Assembly (NCBI GenBank): GCA_023375785.1
Contig: SZWC01006678.1
Span: forward strand, 6,970-30,396
Direction: 5' to 3'
Length of the DNA: 23,427 nucleotides
Source of the DNA: Penium margaritaceum
Lineage: Eukaryota > Streptophyta > Zygnematophyceae > Desmidiales > Peniaceae
Of this stretch, positions 17,833 through 23,427 are shown in pieces. The notes under the pieces are model-generated. The model did not search any database and had not been told where the DNA came from. It was given only the letters and a program-made list of their open reading frames with translations. Within the stretch, counting starts at the first letter, position 1, and the number at the start of each line of letters is the position of its first letter. Position numbers and translations under genes: made by a program.

Positions 17833-19667
17833 ATGAAGTCCCTTTTGGAGTACAACATTAGGCGCCTCACTCATGAGGAGGATTCTGTGGAGCGACTGCG
17901 CCTCTTTGACCTGCACAAGCTTGCGCACCCCAAAACCATCCAAACTGCCTCTGAATCGCCCTGTAGGCCGTCCTCCGAAGAAGGCCACGGCATTCCTCCT
18001 GCCACAGGTCGTGGTTGCCATGGTCCCAGAAATCAAAAATCACTATGCCACGGCACGGCTTTCTCTTCCTTTGCCTCCGCCAACGTCAACTCTAGATGAT
18101 GAAGCCGATGGCGGTGACAACCCGTCCACACCATGTTGACAACATGGCGCATACGTCAACTGACTGGGAGATGGGTATCTCCCCCGCATCTATGGCACCA
18201 TGCTTGCCGGGAGAACACGTACCAATGTGTCAAGATTCTGTGCAAGCTGTACCGCGAGACGGGGGGACGGTGCATCTACGACCAATTGCCTCCGTCAACA
18301 ATTTGTGTCTGGTATGAACCACAAATCATTTTCCTTCTGTCCGAGTTCTGTCGCTTCTTGTCTCATAGCAAAGAAATCAAAGCTGAAGGTACCACATGCG
18401 AGCGTACTCATGGATACCTCCCGAACTTCATTCATGGACCGTCATCCTGACTTTGAGGGGAAAGTTGTTGATGCTGTGACAAAGATGAGGATGGCGGACA
18501 CAATTGTCAACTCCGCCACTGTCCGGTCCCTGCTTCAAGCCCTCACCCTTGAGCACCATCCTCGTGATTTTTCCTGCCAATGGTGGAGCCATGAATTTTT
18601 CACGCTCGTGGAAAAGTCATGGCCCTACCATGACACTTCGTGAACGCATGAGTTGGACATACCGGTGTGGCACGTCGGTCGCACAAAAACTGCCGGTTAA
18701 GTGTGAGGAGAACGTCCTGTCCATGCAAAAGCATGTTCCGGCGCTAATGGTGATGAACCAGATTGACCCAGCTTTCGTCGTCAACGCTGACCACACCAGC
18801 GTGAGCATCGTACCAACCGGTACGTCATTGTCATTTGAAGCATTGCAGTCCACATTCCTTTGCCGTGAATGTCACAAGAGAGTGAGGAATCATCAATGCT
18901 CAGCCCGCCATTGCACGAGACCGCACGTACGCGCCCGGGGATCAAGGTAGGTGGCTATCGTGGCGCTTGACGAAAAGCGTCAGATTACCGCACTCTTGGC
19001 CTCTACAACGGTGGATGACCTGCTTCAACTTCAACTCATTTACGTGGGCAAAACCGAGCGTTTTCAGCCCGATAACGCCGACGCACGTCGCACCAAGGAT
19101 GAGCACCGCTTCGACCTTAACCAAACTCCAAGTGATTGGGAAAACTGCAAGACAACAAGGGAATGGGTGATAAACGTCCTACACCCTTGGTACAAGCTAC
19201 AGTGCAAGAGGCATGAGAAGGTGGTGGGGAAAGCCAAGCTCATCGTGCTTCTAGATGTATGGCATCCCCACACAACACCCCACTTCTCAGAATTTCTGAA
19301 AGCGCAGTTACCTTACGTGCGTCTCTCGTTCATCCCGGCTGGCTGTACCTCCAAGGTACAGCCAGTCGACGTGGGCTTGCAACGCCCTTTTAAGGCCGCC
19401 ATAGAAAGTGCTTACAATGTGTGGCATGCGGGTGAAGTGCATGCAAGTCTAGTGGCGGAAAATGGCGGGAAGATTGATCTTGGGTTGGCTAGGATGCGCA
19501 ACCTTGGCTTGACGTGGGTGTTGCAATGCTTGGTTGAAGCTCAAGGCAAACTTAGACCTGGTAAAGCATGCATCAGATGCAAGTGGCTTTGGACGTTGCC
19601 TGGATGCCACCTTCCACGAAGGTGCAGCAGAGGAGGCAGTTGACTCGAATAGCTCCCTCTTTAGATA
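17833..19667 (+). pseudogene. pogo/Tigger-like DDE transposase, broken
   Basis: Likely start at MKSLLEYNIRRLTHEEDSVE (17833), then a VGRPPKK basic motif in another frame and HPDFEGKVVDAVTKMR (about 18440-18490), all frame-shifted. The best part begins near 18600 with SVAQKLPVKCEENV, then NADHTS with the first catalytic Asp at 18789. A TAG at 18948 follows, then VAIVALDEKRQITALLAST, LIVLLDVWHPH with the second Asp at 19254, and FIPAGCTSKVQPVDVGLQRP with the third Asp at 19368, as in the DDE_1 family (DDD catalytic set, cut-and-paste). After about 19575 the match continues in the next frame (GFGRCLDATFHE, AAEEAVDSNS). About 100 extra bases lie between PTGTS and RGSR. Not functional, but all three acidic residues remain. 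Confidence 0.85.
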
Positions 19668-19935
19668 GCATGTTGATCCCGAGCCGGAGGACGTCATTGT
19701 GCTGACGTGACTCTCGTTCTCACCGGTCGAATAGCAACCGCTTCAAAATTTGTTCGTTTTTTTCCCACAAATATTGTATTTCTCAACTTGTATGTTCCCA
19801 ATCCAAGACTAAACTTGAACTTGTGACATGTGAACCCGGGTTTTTGCTTCACAATTAAGGAATAACATCGCCAACAATCGTTGAATTTTGGAACAATTTT
19901 ACATGGACATCGCTCATTGCAGAATGATTATTTCA

Positions 19936-19958
19936 AGGGAATATGGTCCCCAGTATGG
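19936..19958 (-). repeat. right terminal inverted repeat
   Basis: Read on the minus strand it begins CCATACTGGGGACCATATTC, matching the left end except at two positions. Confidence 0.88.
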
Positions 19959-20133
19959 TAGTTGAAGTTGGACTCAAGGAACGCCATCCATCAAGTTTAA
20001 TGAAGGCTTAGACTTGGCTGAGTCTTGAGATTTTTTAGGGCGTGATGGTCGGTGCGGACGATGCATCGCCGACATTCCAAGTAGCAATGCCATGTATTGA
20101 ACGCTTGCATGATTGCGTAGTTTTTACAGAGTT
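19959..20133 (-). pseudogene. pol: older gypsy element, RNase H part
   Basis: The minus strand reads NYAIMQAFNTWHCYLECRR, then VRTDHHALKNLKTQPSLS and WMAFLESNFNY, the second half of a Ty3 RNase H, with two stops near 20005. It joins the piece at 17395 across the DNA transposon. Upstream of about 20133 no RT, protease or gag is seen, so the older element is truncated there. Confidence 0.8.
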
Positions 20134-21040
20134 GCACGAATTATTTGTATGAATTATTTGTAGTTTAATGGAATATTTGAAAGTCACATGGAGTCATGAA
20201 AAGTCTTACGCAGTCGTGCCGAGCTTGGCTCTGCTGTACATAGTTGTATGGAATGACATGGAGTAATAAAGTGCTGAAATTCCGATTTTGAAACTTTTAG
20301 GGCCTTTTAATCATGGGAAGATATTCCCATGGATTGATTACGTGGAGTCTTACACGTGAGCAATCCATTAAGAGGGAGGGCAAAAAGTGTTTACAAGTCA
20401 CGGGTTGAAAGTGAAGAAGAAAGTTTTGGGATTTATGGAGTTAGCTTTATTGAGATATATCCATACAAATAATGGAATTAATTTCTAACCCTAGTTTTGT
20501 TTTAATGGACTTTGGAGATGGATTCGTCGGGGATGACGGTGACCTCTGGTGGAAGGCCAAAATGTTAGAGTGTATTTCCTGATTGAGTGGCCCGAGCAAC
20601 TCTGCTGAAATGCACTTTTTTCGCGGATACGGATACTTGCCACATCAGCCGTGCCACCCCCGCAGACTTCGCGGCGCAAAGCATCTCCTCAAACAGCTCT
20701 CTGCTGCTCCGCACACCTGGCGGCCCATTGTCACCCTTCACCATCCGTCACCCTCGGCAATGGATTCAACGGCTTGAATTTGAGGAAAACATTCCGCAAC
20801 TATTAACGAATTGCCCTCGAGGGAGTCAAAGTCGTGTTCTGGAACGAAACAGTTTGCTTCTGTTTACTTTTGCATTTCAGCTTAAAAAATTACATTTTTT
20901 CACTCGTCCTCTCCTCTGGCCTCATCGCCCAATCCCTGGCATAAACGTTGGGCTTGCCTGGGTCATTCAGAAGAAAGCCGCTCTCGCCCTACCGCCCAAG
21001 ATCGGCCTTCTCGACAGGCTCCTGTCTACACGCAGCAACC
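20134..21040 (+). promoter_or_regulatory. AT-rich flank and presumed rbcS promoter
   Basis: No gene. In the distal part two hairpins stand out: CATGGGAA/TTCCCATG (20312-20331) and a nested one from 20331 to 20366 that contains a perfect G-box CACGTG (20353-20358) and a second ACGT core at 20339-20344. Near the gene are a pyrimidine patch (about 20902-20922), CCAAT (20929-20933) and GCATAAACG (20939-20947) as a possible TATA variant about 95 bp before the ATG. These are motif matches only. Confidence 0.45.
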
Positions 21041-22247
21041 ATGGCCGCCCTTGCCGCCTCCGCCGCTCTGGTCGCGCCCGCGTCTCTGACGTCGTCCCTG
21101 AAGGCGTCTCCCGTGGCCAAGCCCGCGCAGCTTGCCGTCTCCAATGGCAGCCGTGTGTCCTGCATGAAGGTGCGTTCAGACGACCATCCAAGTGAACCGG
21201 ATGTGTAGGGATCTGTGTTAGTCACGAACAGGTGTACGGTCCGAGTTGACGTACGAATAGACGGACCAGGTCGTCCGAAACCATCAGTTAATGCGACTAA
21301 CGCATTCTCCCTTGCACTTACTTCCGATGCGCAATGTATGTCGTCCACAATTCTTGTCTTCCTTCCCTGATCGTGTACACCCTTGACTTGTGGTCAATAA
21401 ATTTGTGAAGCTCCACCCGCGCAGCGAAATGTGGGGATTCAGATTTGCTCTCGTAATCGTCCTCATTTGTGGGACCGACAGCGTGAAAGCCGTCGAGCTG
21501 CCGCAGTTTCCACAGCTGACGCTCGCAGCGAATGACGACCACGGCACTGCCAGTGCCGTGATGGACACTCCGTTGTACCTCCAGTGCTGTAACCACTGTC
21601 TCCACACTTTCTGTCGGAGGTGAAGAGCCTAGGGCACGAGTCACAGCCATAACTTTGCTTGGTATGAAGCAAAACATGGCGCATTCTCAACGCACTTAAA
21701 GCCATGGGCACATTTGTTGTGGGCTGCTCTGCAGGTGTGGAACCCCATCAACAACCCCAAGTTTGAGACGCTGTCGTACCTGCCTGCAATGACGGACTCC
21801 ATCATCTCGAAGCAGATCAACTACATGCTGAAGAACGGCTGGGTCCCCTGCTTGGAGTTCGATGCCAGCGGCGTCGTCTACCGCGAGAACAACTCCGGCC
21901 CTGGCTACTATGATGGCCGCTACTGGACAATGTGGAAGCTGCCCCTCTTCGGCTGCACAGACGCTTCCCAAGTTCTGCGCGAGCTGCAGGAGTGCAAGAA
22001 CGCTTTCCCCCAGTGCTACATCCGCATCCTCGGCTTCNACCGCGAGAACAACTCCGGCCCTGGCTACTATGATGGCCGCTACTGGACAATGTGGAAGCTG
22101 CCCCTCTTCGGCTGCACAGACGCTTCCCAAGTGCTGCGCGAGCTGCAGGAGTGCAAGAACGCTTTCCCCCAGTGCTACATCCGCATCCTCGGCTTCGACA
22201 ACATCAAGCAAGTGCAATGCACCAGCTTCATCGCCTACAAGCCCTAG
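21041..22247 (+). CDS. rbcS: RuBisCO small subunit precursor (two exons: 21041-21169, 21735-22247)
   Basis: Exon 1 encodes a 41-residue Ala/Ser-rich transit peptide ([20 protein letters not shown], ending VSC) and the first two mature residues MK. Exon 2 starts [17 protein letters not shown] and ends SFIAYKP. Motifs: [33 protein letters not shown]. The protein assembles with the plastid-encoded large subunit in the chloroplast stroma to fix CO2. The intron splits MK|VW in phase 0, the position of intron 1 in land-plant rbcS; the second land-plant intron is absent. The [10 protein letters not shown] block is streptophyte-like rather than chlorophyte-like. A 53-codon block (from [12 protein letters not shown] to RILGF) is present twice around an N at 22038. 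Without one copy the mature protein would be about 119 residues, the usual size. Kozak-like GCAACCATGG supports the start. Confidence 0.93.
21170..21734 (+). other. rbcS intron
   Basis: 565 bp from GTGCGT to CTGCAG. No gene inside. It holds a perfect 21-bp palindrome (CACGGCACTG, C, CAGTGCCGTG) at 21540-21560. Confidence 0.85.
21880..22196 (+). repeat. tandem 158-bp duplication within rbcS exon 2, separated by one N
   Basis: Copy 1 is 21880-22037 and copy 2 is 22039-22196, joined by N at 22038. The period with the N is 159 bp, so the frame is kept. Only one difference: T at 21974 versus G at 22133, both giving Val. Either an unmerged overlap of two contig ends or a very recent duplication. 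Confidence 0.95.
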
Positions 22248-23002
22248 ACAACCCGCCACATAGTTTTGCAGGCTACAATTATCTGTGTTCCCGTTTCCAC
22301 GCACTAATTCGCTGTCCCATTCTGTACTCATACCCCCATGTGACTCGCTGAAATTTGTCTTCATGACATTGCCATTCGCTCAGGATTCGCAATGTATGAG
22401 CCTATTGGGCGCCAAAGCGGTGAAAGCTGAACCATTGCACATTCACAGCATTATTCTCAGCAGAACAATGTGTGGGAGATCAAATGATTTCTGCTACTGT
22501 AGTTGCTGCACAGTAACATGTTCCTGGCAGTTCTGCAACGATTGGGCCGTCCTGGAAGCGACCTCAGTACATTTCCAGAAAAGGCACCTCTTGGCGACGT
22601 TGTAAATAGTGCCAGTATCACACATGGTCGGTATCTTAGAATAGCAAGGGTGCTGCTGATGGAATGACTGGACGAATGTGCTTAACTGGGATTGGGACTA
22701 CTACAGTTGGTGTTGCTGAAAAAACAAGTGAGCAAGTGGTTATCTCGGCTTTGAGCAACAGTTGGTGTGAACAATGGTCTGGGGAGTAAAATCCTGAGGT
22801 AGAAATGGAACAATACCTCATGGTGGTCCATGAAAAGATGTGTGAAAGGATGAAGCATGCACACTACACTTCCGCCTCGTGCATCTACGAGGCTATGTGA
22901 GAAGCAGATTTTTGGGGGGAGTGCAAAAAAACATGTTTGAACACATTGAAAGCAGCTTGGAGGGTATTCGGAATTGATTGCAGCAGTCAAAACCCGGTAG
23001 CA
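22248..23002. other. 3' flank of rbcS
   Basis: Contains the rbcS 3' UTR and intergenic sequence. No canonical AATAAA is seen near the stop; TGTAAAT occurs at 22601-22607. No supportable gene. Confidence 0.5.
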
Positions 23003-23389
23003 TTGCATGCAAGCATGCACACAGGCATGTGTGCACACATGCATGCATGTATGCATGCATGCCTGCATGCATGCAGGCATCATGCATGCACCCATGTGGC
23101 ATGCACGCACATGCATTATGCACGCACATGCGTCATGCACGCACATGCATCACGCATGCACATGTGTCATGCATGCATGTGTCATGCACGCACGTGTGTT
23201 ACGAACACACATGCGTCACGCATGCACATGTGTCATGCACGCACATGCATCACGCACGCACATGGATCACGCACGCACATGCGTCACGTATGCACACGCG
23301 TCCCGCACACACATGAGTCAGGCACGCACATGCGTCACGCACGAACAAGCATCATGCACGCACATGCGTCACGCACGCACGCACATGCA

Positions 23390-23427
<38 letters not shown>
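23003..23427. repeat. alternating purine-pyrimidine repeat: GCAT-rich, then a 17-bp minisatellite, then (ACGC)n
   Basis: From 23003 to about 23099 the sequence is GCATGCAT-like. From 23100 about 17 units follow, mostly 17 bp, consensus CACGCACGCACATGCGT with variants such as CATGCACGCACATGCAT. The end is (ACGC)n to the window edge. Almost every unit is a strict alternation of pyrimidine and purine, broken once per unit at the T/C junction. No gene. Confidence 0.92.

Larger units (their letters stand above)
17398..19958 (+). mobile_element. pogo/Tc1-mariner-type DNA transposon, 2.56 kb
   Basis: Both ends carry a 23-bp terminal inverted repeat beginning CCATA(G/C)TGGGGACC, and both are flanked by TA (17396-17397 and 19959-19960), the duplication typical of the Tc1/mariner/pogo group. 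Between them lies a decayed DDE transposase on the plus strand. The element interrupts the RNase H of the older gypsy: the minus-strand frame FLESNFNY joins AIKCRPGKNN when the element and one TA are removed. Confidence 0.88.

Noticed and set aside
20555..20575. TGTTAG with TTTTGGCC on the minus strand as a possible LTR end plus PBS
   Set aside because: No matching second LTR, no CA/TG partner and no good tRNA match; likely chance.
20587..21195. 202-codon frame through the rbcS promoter and exon 1
   Set aside because: Reads exon 1 in the wrong frame; the transit peptide and splice site fix the rbcS frame.
22978..23316. 112-codon His/Cys/Thr-rich frame
   Set aside because: Open only because the 17-bp repeat lacks stops; period and composition follow the repeat.
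23100..23427. CRISPR-like array
   Set aside because: Units are contiguous 17-mers without unique spacers, in a nuclear eukaryotic context.
1..23427. tRNA or rRNA genes
   Set aside because: I looked for tRNA-like cloverleaf and conserved A/B-box strings and saw none; the only tRNA-related string is the PBS. A dedicated scan could still find a degenerate one.

Overview
The window looks like nuclear DNA of a streptophyte, most likely a charophycean green alga (a Chara-like genome would fit; this is inference, not identification). The evidence is a nuclear RuBisCO small-subunit gene with a chloroplast transit peptide and an intron at the land-plant intron-1 position, a plant-type initiator-tRNA primer binding site in a retrotransposon, and a landscape dominated by nested Ty3/gypsy elements. 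Three single N bases (10815, 12273, 22038) indicate a scaffolded draft assembly.

Layout. (1) Positions 1-1142, minus strand: the 5' part of a gene for an NT-C2 (EEIG1/PMI1-type C2) domain protein, running off the left edge. It is open across the whole segment. (2) 1143-2757: intergenic. (3) 2758-5504: a truncated minus-strand copy of a chromodomain Ty3/gypsy element (3' LTR, chromodomain, integrase, end of RNase H). (4) 5505-7270: unassigned sequence with one gene-like acidic reading frame and a hairpin cluster. (5) 7270-7955, 16540-17397 and 19959-20133: three pieces of one older minus-strand gypsy element. (6) 7961-16534: a nearly complete 8.6-kb plus-strand chromovirus of the same family as item 3, with 700/733-bp LTRs, PBS, gag, PR, RT, RNase H, integrase, chromodomain and PPT. 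It is inserted in the integrase of the older element and flanked by a 5-bp target duplication carrying one C/T change. (7) 17398-19958: a pogo/Tc1-mariner-type DNA transposon with 23-bp inverted ends and TA duplication, inserted in the RNase H of the same older element. (8) 20134-21040: AT-rich flank and presumed rbcS promoter. (9) 21041-22247: rbcS, two exons, with a 159-bp in-frame repeat around an N. (10) 22248-23002: 3' flank. (11) 23003-23427: alternating purine-pyrimidine repeat with a 17-bp unit, running off the right edge.

The two host genes are unrelated in function (a C2-type membrane/organelle-associated protein and a Calvin-cycle subunit). Everything between them is a transposon nest whose insertion order can be read from the junctions: the older gypsy first, then the DNA transposon and the plus-strand chromovirus independently into it. 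The in-frame stops of the younger elements are all explainable as C-to-T changes in CG or CAG codon contexts, as expected for methylated, silenced plant transposons.

I found no clear sign of a wholly new system. The most notable points are the unlisted edge gene, the resolvable nesting, the hairpin-packed LTRs, a TATA box placed downstream of the PBS, the duplicated rbcS block at an assembly N, and the 17-bp alternating repeat.
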